DNA from: Aquatica leii
Lineage: Eukaryota; Arthropoda; Insecta; Coleoptera; Lampyridae
Assembly (NCBI GenBank): GCA_035610365.1
Contig: CM069432.1
Span: 2,666,001 to 2,730,000, forward strand
Direction of reading: 5' to 3'
Length of the DNA stretch: 64,000 bases
How positions within the stretch are numbered: position 1 is the first letter of the stretch; every line of letters begins with the position of its first letter. This document shows, one piece after another, positions 11,006-22,856 of the stretch. The position numbers and the translations under genes are program-made. The notes below the pieces were generated by a model that was not told where the DNA came from, searched no databases, and worked only from the letters and a program-made list of their open reading frames with translations.

Positions 11006-11510
11006 TAATTCGTTCTGTAGAAAATTCAATTTAAACAAAAGTTAATGGAGTAGAAAGTAGTAATAGGTAATAATGTGACAGCTAAACACAATAGTAACTT
11101 CTACTGGCTATTTGTTTTTTGTTTAATAGAAGCAAAGCCTACTAGAATAAACCTGCTTGTTGTGATGTAATTGAAAATTTATAAATATCTCTATAACTGT
11201 AGATGTTTGCCCTTCGACTGCAATCTATCATTATATTAGAATTTTATCAAAGATCTAAGTAGGTTCTAATGCACAGATAAACACAATTTATTATTTATCA
11301 CATGCTACAAAGTTATTTATGTTACTTTTACTAAATGAAGTAATTTTAGAAAATAAAGAATTATTTAAAATAGGTTTGTAGCTAGGTGAATCGCCAAAAG
11401 CAACCAGAAGTAAGTATGTTTAAAAAGTTGATGGGGTAATGGCAGTGCTGACGAAGTATCTTGAAAGCCACTAGGTGGTACAAACAATTCGCTATACAAT
11501 ATCCTATATT
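11006..11510. other. Non-coding stretch
   Basis: AT-rich sequence between the transposase and the Helitron. I recognise nothing in it. It may hold the terminus of either element. Confidence 0.45.
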
Positions 11511-11883
11511 ACATCTATTGATTGTGTGTTTACCATTGCAGATTCAGGGACAAATATATCATTTAACAAGTTCCTTATTGCCAACGCCGGATAGTGAATA
11601 TAAGTTTTTACAAATTTATTTTATGGGCGATTCAGCAAGACAAGTCAATCAGCGTTGTGCACACAATAAATTGGTGAAAAGACAAATTGTGGAACAATTC
11701 CAAATGTTTTTCCATCAACACAACGAATTGGTTGCATTATTCAAGATTGCACTAAAACGCATGCCATCTGATAACCACAAAATTGTTATCAAAGCCGATA
11801 AGACGCCTGCCGGACGACACGCAAGACGCTATAATGCGTCAACAAGTGATGAAGTCGCTTGTTACGTACGAAATTTTCATTAA
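11511..11883 (+). pseudogene. Helitron Rep/helicase protein, N-terminal block
   Basis: The translation LQIYFMGDSARQVNQRCAH, followed by the FFHQHNELV region, MPSDNHKIVIKADKTPAGRHARR and a DEVA end, is the well-conserved N-terminal block of insect Helitron proteins (Helitron_like_N). One frame covers it without stops. The family similarity ends near 11868, and the rest of the protein resumes only at 13548. The intervening DNA is not Helitron-like. Confidence 0.85.
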
Positions 11884-13547
11884 GGAATACCCTGTAGATG
11901 AATTAAAATTAGATTCCGGTTTTGACGCCCTCTACCGATCTTTTCTCGTGACTGTCATTTGACAAAATAATCGTGAAGCTACAGTAACGGGCCGGTGCCG
12001 AGGTTTTCGAATTGATTCTTAAATTTTTAAGAACATCACGAATTTATTACGATTCTTTCGGCACGGTGTAAGATATTTTTGTCTTAAATCTATTAAGGGT
12101 CCTTCGTAATTTCTATATTCATGTGATAGCCGGTTCCTACCACGTTGTCCGCCATTGTGGATTTCAAGCAGCAATTAGGATGCATAAGTACCATTAATGA
12201 ATAATACTACCGAGCATATAAGCTGTTGTGAGGGCCTGCCATTTAAGTAACATCGAGGTCTCGTCGAACGTTGCGTCGTGGATGCTGATTTGGGAATAGA
12301 AGTCGATTGTGTTATTAGCCACCTGTTCTAAATTACTACTTACATTATTCGATACACTGGGGTTCTATAAAGTGCTTAATGAAGAAGTCGATTGTGTTAT
12401 CAGCCACCTATTCTGAATTGCTACTTACAGTATTCGATACACCGGGTTTTTATACAATACTTAATGAATCATTAATACTAATTTTTTAGCTTACTATTCT
12501 TTGTGAGTTGGTGTGTGACATGATTTGCGTTTAAATAATTATTACAGGCCACTGGAGGGGGAAAACGTTTTCTTCACGATAGTGGAAACTGGACTTCGGG
12601 TGAGTTGATTTAATTGATTTTTTTTGTATATCGTTGTCACGAAAATTACTTACAGAATCTTGATCCATATTAACGATCGTAAATATATGTATTGCTTATC
12701 TACCAATAAGGTAACTGTAACCACTCACTTTACTGTATCGCAAACTGTGTGTGGGTGAAGAATATTTACTTCGACTTACTGTGAATGTGTATTGTGGGTT
12801 GCCGCTACTGCGGACATTAATGTAATAAATCTTCGATAGGATCCCGTAAACCTTATGTGTTTCGAAATCAAAGTTTGCTACACTTGTTAATGCTTATTGT
12901 TAGTTCTAGTATTTATGATTTGAGAATTCAATGTATAGCGGTCAATCTGCTACTCTACTAAGTTAAAGCTGTGATATTTGTTAATTATATTTAAAAATCT
13001 TCCAAATACGGATGAATGTAGAAAGTTCATATATTCTTGTTACTGTTTGCCATTCACATCTTAAAGTGATTAAAATCGTTAAGCTCTCTTGTTAATTTTC
13101 TCTCTCCTGTGGTTATTGTTATCTACAAACTAATTTGGGCTACTCGAACAGCCGAGTATAAGGATTACGAACCTTCAATTGGGTTACAAGTTTGGACCGT
13201 CTGTCGTGAGCGAGACAGAAGTGTTACTGTGGATCAGCTCTGGCGCCCTTAAGCATATTTCCTGTGAACCTTCCCTATCTCCGACTATTGTGAGTTGGCC
13301 GTGCAAGGTTCGTAAAACCAAAAGCTTGTAACACGCTATTGTTGTCACGGGTAAAAATTTAGAAAACCGATATATTGTTTTACACCAGCGTACCAATCAA
13401 CTGCAGCGTGTGTCAGAATGACATAGATCATATGATGCTATAGGTTATGCACCACGTTTACTACCTTTATCACAACGTTAATTTATGTTATTATAACACG
13501 AAATTTTGTGTATAGGTTTCAAAACTAAAAAAAAACGTTAGTTTAAT
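11884..13547. other. Unidentified sequence splitting the Helitron
   Basis: This 1.66 kb segment breaks the Helitron coding region. It has higher GC than the surroundings in places, contains an 86-base tandem duplication (12300-12471), and has no recognisable protein. It could be a separate insertion or the product of rearrangement. I did not find terminal repeats. Confidence 0.5.
12300..12471 (+). repeat. Two-copy tandem repeat, unit about 86 bp
   Basis: Unit 1 starts at 12300 and unit 2 at 12386; both begin aagtcgattgtgttat and both end near tgcttaatgaa/tacttaatgaa. They differ at roughly one base in eight. It could be a seed of satellite DNA or a duplicated internal region of an element. 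Confidence 0.85.
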
Positions 13548-14765
13548 GAATTATTATTCGTACAAACTGATGGATCGGAAAAATGAGGACAATCACATCT
13601 AAAAATGTTGACGTCTCTTTCACCAATATCCTGTAGATATGTACGTAAAAGTTAAACCTGACCGATTGACATTTATCAGGTAGAACCAAGCAAAACTCCG
13701 TTTTGATCAATACATTCATCTTCGGGATGCCATCAATGCTGATGGACATGCACAGAATGTAGTCAGCAACATGTCGGAAGTTCGCGACTTATGCATAAAT
13801 ACGCTTAGGATGCTATTTGGTATGTCCGTCATTATGACACACCAGATTTGTTTATAACGTTTACATGCAATCCACAATAGACAAAAATTCGACAACAAAT
13901 ATTTTTTCGTCAATCGCCCATTGATCGCCACGACATTACCAAAAGGGCGTTCAAAAGAAAACTAAATTAATTAATGGATTTTATTGTTAAACATCACGTG
14001 TTTGGCGAAACGCGTTGTTAGATGTATTCAGTCTAGTGGCAGAAATAAGGATTGCCACATGCACACATTCTTGATTGGTTGGTAAAGAAGGTAAGACCGA
14101 ATGAAATCGATGATGTGATATCTGCGGAAATTCCAGATAATGATAAAGATCCATTGTTACATGAGGTTATTACAAAAAATATGATTCATGGTCCCTGTGG
14201 AGTATTAAATAATATTTCTCTATGTATGGTTGACGGAAAACGCTTTCCAAGACAATTAGTAACAGAAACTATTAGTGGAAATTATGGTTATTCACTTTAT
14301 CGCCGGTGATCCATTGATGACAATGGAAGGTCAACAATAGTCAAAGTGAATCAGCAGAACATTGAAGTTGATAATCCTTGGGTTATTCCGTTTTTGCCGT
14401 TACTCAAGACATTTAAAGCACACATAAATGTCGAATTTTGCATTTCAGTCAAATCTCTAAAATATATATGCAAGTATGTGCCAGAAACAAGGCAACAGGT
14501 TACCCACAAGCATTTTCCACTGATGCACTAAGACGTCTTTACACAGTCCATCCCAGTCAAGACGAGTGTTTTTATTTGCGTTTACTGTTAGTCAATATTT
14601 GTGGCCCTACATCATTCAAATATCTGCAAACTGTTCATGATGTATTATGCGGCACATACAGAGAAGCCTGTCAACGTTTGGAATCGCTAGAGAATGGCAC
14701 TTATTGGGACCACACTCTCGAAGTCGCTGTAATTTCGTCAAATGCTAAACAAATACGAACATAGT
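13548..14765 (+). pseudogene. Helitron Rep (HUH) domain region, broken
   Basis: Coding resembles Helitron proteins from EDNHI/LFHQYPVDMYVKVKPDRL (13570-13660) through the IHLRDAINADGH block (13710-13750). The HUH metal-binding motif LPHAH is intact at 14052-14066. It is followed by ISAEIPD and MIHGPCG. The Rep3 motif keeps its two tyrosines (KYICKY, near 14460-14477), after which about 100 residues are deleted before ALRRLYTVHPSQDECFYLRLLLVN. Numerous stops and frame changes lie in 13550-14040. These residues cut and join DNA strands during rolling-circle transposition. Confidence 0.88.
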
Positions 14766-15560
14766 TTTCCATAATTTTGTCTACGTGTTTTTTATCAAAC
14801 CCGATAGATTTATAGAACAAATATAAAGATCATATAGCCGAAGATATATTACATCAGAAGCGAACATCGAATTCAGATTTGCAAATTAACGAAGAAATTC
14901 ACAATGAAGCTTTAATTTTAATTGTTGACATGTGCTTAATGATTACCAATAAAGGATCAATACAATTAGGAATGACATCGCCTAATCGACCAATGCACGA
15001 CGCATTTAATCAGTAGTTGAGACGTGAAACCCAATATATTTCCAAAGTATTAAAAAAACCGTCCTAAGAAACGTTCTTATTTTAAATGAGCAACAAAAAT
15101 GCCTACGATACGATTATAAAAGTAGTAAACGATGAAACTGGTGGATTTTTTTTCTTAGATACTAGTGGAACTGGGAACTGGGTTTTTGATATTATTGATT
15201 TGGCAACGATACGATCGCAAAATGGTATTGCACTTGCACTTGCTTCGTCAGGTATTGCAGCTACGTTGTTAGAAGGTGGTCTAACAGCTCATTCCGCACT
15301 CAAGTTGCCGTTGAACATGCAAATAAATGAATCTCCAACTTGCAACCTTTCGAGAAATTCTGCGATGGCCAAAGTGTTGCAGCAAAGCAAATTAAAGTCG
15401 TCCATTTTATGGAAATACGTTAAAACGCCGAAATTAAATATCAATATAAGAGTCAAGTTGTAGAACGACCAATCTGGAAAAGTTTTTTCCAAACAATTGC
15501 TCAATATTGGTAATGGCAAAACACCTGTTAACTTATCATCTGGATACATTACTTTACCTT
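14766..15560 (+). pseudogene. Helitron helicase (PIF1-like) region, Walker A lost
   Basis: The region up to the helicase is stop-ridden. The helicase starts near 15086 (IIKVVNDETGGFFFLD). Walker A, normally GGTGKT, reads SGTGNW near 15165-15182, so the essential Lys is gone. LATIRSQNGIALALASSGIAATLL and the SALKLPLNMQ block are well preserved. Coding then jumps from QQSKLK to ILWKYVKT near 15400, deleting Walker B and nearby motifs. A frame change follows at 15463, with residual similarity (FSKQLLNIGNGKTPVNLSSG) to about 15560. No Helitron 3' hairpin was found. Confidence 0.86.
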
Positions 15561-15911
15561 GAAGGAACTTTTATACGTGGGGGAAACAATCCGTTGGAGA
15601 AGACGTTCATAGGAATTAGAACAATTTCGTCGGAAGAAAAACGCTATAAAGAGGAAGGAAGCGAAGCGAAGTTAGATTAACTAAATAAAGCAAAAACTAA
15701 GTACTTTACCTGGGTATAATAATCCAGCGTTCAAAAAACTAAGTACACTTTTAAAATTTAAAGTAACTTATAGCCGTAAATATACGATTTTTAGTAATTT
15801 TAGGAAAGAAACAGGTTCTGTAGACATACTAAAAGTTAGAAAGGTTTCAATTAATTAATTTAATCTTCTTCGTTTAGGAGGGGCATATAAAACCACTTTA
15901 ATTTATTTTTG

Positions 15912-15954
15912 TGGCAACGTTTCGTGCTGAAGGTTAGCACTTCATCAGGCCAAA
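15912..15954 (-). ncRNA. Hammerhead ribozyme motif, PLE family C left arm
   Basis: The core CTGATGA reads at 15948-15942 on the minus strand, with stem II GTGCT/AGCAC around AACCTTC, then GAAA, palindromic ACGT, predicted cleavage after T and helix I TGGC/GCCA. It is identical to the right-arm copy in the core. Confidence 0.78.
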
Positions 15955-16145
15955 GAATAAAATCAAGTGGATCAATATCCACCGACCAAGGACATTGGCA
16001 ACTTTACGAGCTAGTAATTAATAATAAATACAACATTAAACATACAATGGTCAATAATTAAAATTTTAATATAACGTAGGACATACACGTTCAACAAACA
16101 ATTGACAAAAATGGTCGGTGGATTGATCCACTTGATTTTATTCTT

Positions 16146-16186
16146 TGGCCTGATGAAGTGCTAACCTTCAGCACGAAACGTTGCCA
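16146..16186 (+). ncRNA. Hammerhead ribozyme motif, PLE family C right arm
   Basis: Helix I is TGGC (16146-16149) with GCCA (16183-16186). The core CTGATGA is at 16150-16156. Stem II is GTGCT (16158-16162) with AGCAC (16170-16174). GAAA is at 16175-16178, and helix III palindrome ACGT is at 16178-16181. One extra A precedes stem II. This is the best-paired copy in the window. Confidence 0.8.
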
Positions 16187-16291
16187 CAAAAATAAATTAA
16201 GGTGGTTTTATATGCCCCTCCTAAACGAAGAAGATTGAATTAATTAGTATACACACAGAGGAAGATAAAGAATCTTTACCAAAGGTTTCAA

Positions 16292-16839
16292 CGTAATATC
16301 CGGTAAAATCACCGTGTTTAAGTAAACGTTAGTACTTCCAAGGTACAGTAAATTTTTGAAGTGATCTCAACAAGAGTTTGTCAGGAACTGATTAAAGAAG
16401 GAAACGAAATACCTATGGTCATAATGACCTCAGAAGATAACAAAATAAATTCGTCAGCAAACTGGTGAGAGCGCTCGAGTAACTGATATTTTAAACAAGG
16501 ATCTTGATAAGAACTTGCAGAAAAACAGAATTTAACCACGTATTAAGCGAAGATAATACGCTTTTAAATAATCATATATTACAAATTATCAACCTTTAAA
16601 ATGTAACAAAATAAATCGTGAGATTAGCAGCAACAGCAAATTCCAACACGTATAACTTAAATGAATCAAACAGTACCGGATTTAGGAAAATTTGCTCAGG
16701 GCGTAACAAAACATATAAACTAGTAAAAAAAAAATATCTTGTGACGGATTGTATAAATTACGTGCAAAAGCGTTTTTTAATTCTCTTAGAAAAAAAAAGA
16801 TCTGAAAACAATTATTTACCCATCGACTACTGAACTAAT
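16292..16839. other. Non-coding stretch
   Basis: I see no homology. A 71-codon open frame at 16618-16833 has no recognisable motif. Confidence 0.45.
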
Positions 16840-17640
16840 CATATACTAGGTGAGTTTTGACAAAGCGAAACACCTGTTTTAAACAGGTTTATTTAGTTAT
16901 CGGTGCGTTTACAGTTTTTGCAAGTGTTTGAGCTGATAACCAAAATAGATTTGTGTAAATACTGTAACGTTTATTACTACTACTAATTTATTTATACTAA
17001 AAATATGTACACGTTTAAACTAACCGAACTAATTATACCCAAGAAAATTTAATAAAAACACTTACACTATTATTTATGTATAACACTATCACTTACACGA
17101 AGATAAGTCCGCGGATCACTATTTAACAGTTATTGTTTGTTTAAACTAAAGTCACGTACAAGGATATACACCGTAGATTTATCACACACGCGTTAATTAC
17201 TTATTTATTTACACTTGAATAATCTTCTTAACACTGCCGTCTTCACATTACTCCAATAACTACCCTATGATTTGTTTGCACCACATTTATACATTTTGGC
17301 GAAACGTTCGCGAATATTCTATATCTTTCGGTGAACGTTCTGGAAATGTACAAAAACCTCGCGAAAGTTCTCGGACTGGAAAATAATTCCTTGTATGTTT
17401 CGCTGCCCCCTTCTTAGAACTGTTCTGTCCCAGAACAGGAAACTGGATGCGACACCGGTGGAAAGGATCGTGGCGATAGCGGCAGTTTTCTCCATTTCGG
17501 CATAAAAGAACAGCCAATGAACTTTTTCTGACCCGATATTCCCCTTGGTTGGTAACTACAGACCAATACTGAAACGCCTGTTCCTCGGAAGACAACCTCC
17601 AACATGTTTCGAACTGTCCTCCAATACAATTAATCTAAGT
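16840..17640 (-). repeat. Probable 3' LTR and preceding region of a minus-strand gypsy element
   Basis: It lies just downstream of the minus-strand integrase end, where a 3' LTR belongs. Read on the minus strand it has a purine-rich tract (aagaagggggcag near 17414), a TATA box at 17291-17285, and an AT-rich stretch typical of LTR R/U5. I could not fix either LTR end and no second copy is in the window. Confidence 0.45.
17285..17291 (-). promoter_or_regulatory. TATA box in the probable LTR
   Basis: TATAAAT on the minus strand, about 30 bases upstream of a plausible start. It is supported only by position within the LTR-like region. Confidence 0.4.
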
Positions 17641-17960
17641 CACAACTAAGCTTGGGTTCTGCTAATTTGTTAACATGGTGGAACTCCATTTCTCTGTTGA
17701 GATTCCATAATGTCCTCTACAGATTTTCGTATAACGGCTTGGTACTTGAGTATTTCTTAGTGACCAGATAGAAAACGAAGCGTCTGTCACCACGTAGTTT
17801 TAAAACGTAATGGCGTAATCTTTTTGTACTTGGAACAGATTTTCTTGTTCCTCGATGGTAACTCCAAACCTAGCTTTTCCGGAACCTCCGTATAAGCTCA
17901 TAAACTTATCGAACTCCATTCCTTGATTTGATTTCTGGTTCTGCTAGTTATTGTTCTGGT

Positions 17961-18650
17961 TTAGACCTGAACTTGCGTATTGTAGTTATTGTCAGCAAAC
18001 GAAGCTAAAAGATCGACGTAGACCACTTTTGGTCTGGGTGGTTTTCGGATGCGATATATGACGTCATTAATACGCTGCACGACTTTGTAGGGGCCCTCCC
18101 ATTGCCTTTGCAATTTCGGCGACAAACCACGTTTTCTTTGAGGATTATACAACCACACCATGTCGACAAGTTGAAACCCACCATTTTGTGCCTTGACGTC
18201 ATATCTAGGCTTCATTCTGTCGCTGACAATTTGTGTGTTTTTACGGACTTCTTTATGTACTTCGTCTAGCCTCTTGGTCAGCTTGATAACGTAGTCTTCA
18301 CCAGCCACTTCTTGTTCCAGTTTTCGTCCAACTTGGAGGTCGCATGGCAGTTGTATTTCACGACCGAAGAACACACAGGATGGTGTTTAGCTTGTACTTT
18401 CGTGAACGGATGATCGGTATGCTATTAGGAAAATGTGCAAGTACTGATCCCAGTTTCTTTGGTGTTTAGACATTACTTTGGCTAAGTATTTTTCCATTGT
18501 TCGATTCATCCGCGCAACCATGCCATCAGATTGAGGATGGAGAGGCGTCGTCCTAGTTTTCCTTATTCCCAATAATCACCAAACTACTTGAAACAGCCCA
18601 GACTCAAAGTTGCGGCCTTGATCCGAGTGTAATTTAGCTAAACCAATAAA
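17961..18650 (-). pseudogene. Integrase of a second gypsy element (412/mdg1-like), truncated
   Basis: On the minus strand the core starts near 18648 with LHSDQGRNFES (second Asp). A stop and frame change lead to TTPLHPQSDGMVARMNRT at 18530, where the catalytic Glu position reads Ala. NWDQYLHIFLIAYRSSVHEST follows, then after a frame change the C-terminal domain (17961-18374: FGREIQLPCDLQ, SDRMKPRYD, WLYNPQRKRGLSPKLQRQWEGPY). The upstream pol is missing: it meets an oppositely oriented gypsy remnant at about 18655. Confidence 0.85.
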
Positions 18651-18654
18651 ACAG

Positions 18655-20640
18655 CGTTATTATACTCTTTCGCCTGCGTTGCAGAAAGTTGCTAATGAAG
18701 AGTTGGACTCAATGCTACGTCTAAGATTTGTAGAACCGTCGAGTAGTCCGTGGGCTGGTCCCATTGTTTTAGGTTATCCATTACCTTATATCACTTCAAT
18801 TTTAGATCGGTTAAGATATGCAGGTTTTCTTTCCAGCTTGGATATTCGAACTGCGAATTGGCAGATTCCGCTCTCAGAAGATTCCAAAGCTGTGACTGCT
18901 TTTACTGTTCCTTCTCGTAGTCTTTTTCATTTCACGCGCATGTCATATGGATTACATAATGCGTATGTTTTGCTTATCTAGACGATATTATCATCGCAAC
19001 ACCTACTCTTGATGAACATATCAACGTACTAGGAAAAGTGATGGAACCTTTAATCTCTGCCGAACTTACCTTACGTAAGGAATAATGTAATTTTTGTTTG
19101 CCTAAACTAAAGTACTTTGGGTACGTGGTCAACAAGAATGATCCAGATAAGGTAACAACAATACTTAATATCCCCATCCCCTGAAACGTTACTGATGTCA
19201 GACAATTTATTGGTATGACTAGTTGGTACCGTCTCTTTATTCCTAATTTTTCTTCTCTTACATCTTCACTTTCGGCTTTTACTCGTAAAAATGTTTTTTT
19301 TAGTTGGACCGCAGAATGTCAGACCGCTTTTGATTCTCTTAAAAACAGCTTAGTTGCGGCTCCTATTTTGTCGTGTTTCAATTTTTCACATCGTTTTGCT
19401 CTGTTTCGCACAGTTCCTTTACTAGAAGCTGCCCATCTGTCTGAAATTTCTTTTGTCTTTATGTTTAAGTTGCCGACTACTGGTCTTTGGTATAATAATC
19501 TTTTTCAGCGTGTCTTGGATACTCCTCATAAGTTTGTGAAATGGTTGGTTAGAGATAATGTACTTTATCGTAGTGTTGTTACTTCTTTCTCTTCTGATTC
19601 TTCAGATGACTGGAAAATACTTCTTTCTACAGAACACCGTAAGGAAATAATTCGTAACCATTACGATCCTCCTGTCGTTGGACACTGTGGTGTTTCGAAA
19701 ACTACGGCAAGAATTTTGCAACGTTATTATTGGCCTTGCTTACGTGCAGATGTCGCTCGCTATATTCGGCGTTGGCGTGTGTGTGCTGTGCACTAGGTGC
19801 AACAACTTGCTCCTCCTGGTATATTCGCTTCTCGTGTTAAGGCATCACACTTGATCTGCAAAAGGCTATAGTTATGTATTAGTGATTGCTGACTGTTTTA
19901 CTAAGTTTTTTCTGTTTTTTCCGTTACGCTCAGCTCTTGCGACCTCTATTTGTAAAATCATAAATGAACACATTGTTTATCTTTTTTGTGCTGTTTAGTA
20001 TCTTATTACGGAGAATGGTGTTTAGTTTTGTAGTAAAGAATTTGGTAAACTTTGCGCCACTTATAGGACAACAATACTCTTGACGGCTAAATATCATCCT
20101 TGGGCTAATCCCGCCGAACAAATTAATCGTGTCTTAAAAACTATGATTTTTTTATATGTTAAAAAGAACCATCGGCATTGGGATGTAAATATCTAAAACA
20201 TTCGCTGCGCTATTCGTACTGCAAAACACTGTACTCCTTTCTTTGCACTGTTTGGACGTGAACACGTTCTTTCAGGAAAGTTTTTCAGTTGATTTTCTTC
20301 TAATGTTTTTATTTCAATATCTAAGGTTACTTGTTCAGTGTCTGACTATGAAACTATTTGTACGCATATTTTGAAACAACTTTCTAAAGCTGACATGTGC
20401 GATATAAAATTGAGGATTTGGTATGGCGACGTAACTATACGTTTTTTGACGCCACTAAGCATTTTAATGCCAAGTTAGCACTTAAGTTCCTGGGACCTTT
20501 TACTATTACAACGGTTAAATCTTCTTGGACGTATGAGTTAGTCACCACTACTGGACAATCGGTGGGTTCTCAGGGATGCTAAGCATCTTAAACCAGATCA
20601 AGGCTCTTCGGATTATGATTCGAATGAGACTCCACACTAG
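18655..20640 (+). pseudogene. pol of a third gypsy element: RT, trace RNase H, integrase
   Basis: RT begins near 18680 (LRLRFVEPSSSPWAGPIV), with a short deletion before GYPLPYI and another before the catalytic YLDD (18975-18986). The RT thumb and connection follow to 19380. RNase H is mostly deleted. Integrase shows HYDPPVVGHCG and CAVH (19660-19795), IADCFTKF near 19890, and TENGV near 20010, where the second catalytic Asp reads Glu. Then NPAEQINRV (Glu kept, near 20115) and a C-terminal domain ending about 20640. Many stops. It was probably inserted in, or recombined with, the neighbouring minus-strand gypsy. Confidence 0.85.
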
Positions 20641-22856
20641 GTAAACCGTCGGTCGGTCAACGTAAACGACGTAAACTACGTTCTAGATCATCTGTGGCTT
20701 CTTTGGACGAATAACGTTGCTTTCGATTTGGGTTACTTTCTTCGGTTCTTTTAGTTTCTACGATTAACGTTAGGCAAATGCAATGTTCGTCGGTGTTAGT
20801 GTTTATTAGGTTTAAGTGAATTCATAGTAGAGAACTATAGTTTTTGGCCTGAGGTTTGGTGACTGGGCTTAAAGTGTGTTTAAGACTTTGACGCCACACA
20901 ATCGTCTAGCACTTCAACGAGGAAACCTTAGGCTGCGATAGGATTTTTGGGGTGTCTTAGTCTCGTAGGTTGGGTTTCCTGGGTGGGATTTGTATTTGCG
21001 GGCTGGGTTCTCATGGAGTTTTGAAACGTTGTCCTAGACCGTGGTCTGAACTTTTTTCTTTCCTATACTGTTTCTTTTTCTTTTGATTTGCTTGGTATTG
21101 TCCGTCAGGGAGGTCTATGGAACCGCGTTGATCTCTTGATTTATAGCGTAACGACTGATGTCGACTTTCAACAAGTACCTGTTCTGATTCTTCATTTCTA
21201 TTGGTTGGAATTTTTAGTTTTTAGAGTATCATTTCGCTTCATGCGACTTTTGGACACATTCGCTTGGTGATACTTAGCAAATTGGAAAAACCTCTTTGAT
21301 TTACGTTTCTTCTTAGGTTGGGTGTTATTGCGTTTGGGTTGGTTTTGGATTTCAGTAACAAATGGTAACTACGCTGAGTTTTGACAGCCTTCAAGAAATT
21401 AATAACAAAAATATGCTTAATTTTTTCTGTAATTTATTAGTAATTGATTAATAGTTTTTAGTTGTGTAATGAAACTAGTATTAAAAAAACAACACTTATA
21501 TCTTTATGGTAATTATAAATTAACTCAAGAATTGTTTTTAGAAAGTAGCCGCTGTAGTAATTTTCAATTTCGTTTCCGTTAGTACATTTTAACCGATAAA
21601 CTTCAAAAAACATCTCTATGATTTAAATAATAAAAATCAGTCAGCACATACACATTTTACGTATATAAATAATCGTGAATAAATATAATGTGATAATATA
21701 AATTGACTATTAAATTTTGTAAAAAGCTTCAATATTAAGTGATCTGCATAGTAACATGCATTCAGAAATACTACTCAAAAAAATCATAATGCAATGCAAA
21801 TTTTGTTATAATTACTCATAATTTCATGTATGTTACAGCTGTAACCATAATAGTAAAATACGTTTAATTAAATCATTAATCATTTTATATAATAATCAGA
21901 ATCTTGCTTAGTAATCAAATTCCAAATGCTGTAATCAAACACACATTCAAAACGCCGCTAAGAATTTAGTTTCAAAGTTAGAATAAATCTTCGTGAATTT
22001 AGTAATTTGAAAAGGACCATCATTTTCGTGTTTTATTATTATTTCTCAGTTTTTCACATACACAGTTACATAAACCATTAATTAAGCGGCAATTAATTAA
22101 TAAAATGGCCACCCAAGTTCACGCCCATCTCGACATTTAAAAGTTCTTAGATTTATGTTAGTATCAGTCGTTAGTGCTTTGTTGGTAGTTTTTAGTGCTT
22201 CCTACATATAATATTCTAGGCGTTTAATTAACCCACTATTATTTAAAATCGCTATACATAGTCACGCCTATATACTTATTTGAACGGTAACTTTTAAGTG
22301 TTGTAATTTATAGTATTAATCTAATTTAGTACATTACCGTCTGTCCCAATAACAAAAATTTAGTCAATTATACAATCAATTACATTTTCGTAAATTATTA
22401 CAATAATTTATAAATATTTCTTGGGAACTATTAAAGTGTACGTTATACAATAGATAAATTTGACTAAACGTAAATACCAATAATTGTGTGCCAATAAAAA
22501 TTAAAAAAAAAAGTTCTGGTTGTACAATTTATTTGTATTGTAATAAGTTTTTGCTAATTTGAGAATGTGCAGAGTAACATTTTTTGTTTAAATTTGTAAA
22601 CATTTGAAAGTAATTTTTTAACCAATGTAACAATTTAAATTGCATATGTATACAGTAAAATTAATTTAAAACGTGTATTTTAATATTATTAAACTCCTCA
22701 TAAACAGCACACTAGAACTCTCGCTGACATTGGTCCTTCGAGCAACTGAGTTCTTTACCCACAATTAACGGTCTTAAATACACGATGGCGTCCCGTAACG
22801 AGTTATTCACAACTTAAGAAGATATAACAGGGTCCATCTAGAGGCTTATCGTCAAC
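20641..22856. other. Non-coding: gypsy 3' flank and probable BEL/Pao LTR and leader
   Basis: 20641-21370 is relatively GC-rich without coding and probably belongs to the gypsy 3' region. 21371-22680 is AT-rich. 22680-22856 precedes the Pao gag ATG and should contain its leader; a Pao LTR may lie in 21800-22700 but I cannot delimit it because no second copy is present. Confidence 0.4.

Larger units (their letters stand above)
15851..16280. mobile_element. Compact Penelope-like element family C with inverted arms
   Basis: The left arm (15854-15988) and right arm (16112-16246) are inverted copies about 98 percent alike, separated by a 123-base spacer. Each arm carries a full hammerhead motif pointing outward. 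The 11-base direct repeat aaaggtttcaa lies at 15840-15850 and 16281-16291, a likely target duplication; about 35 bases lie between the right arm and its repeat copy. There is no protein coding, so it would need help from another PLE. Confidence 0.75.
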
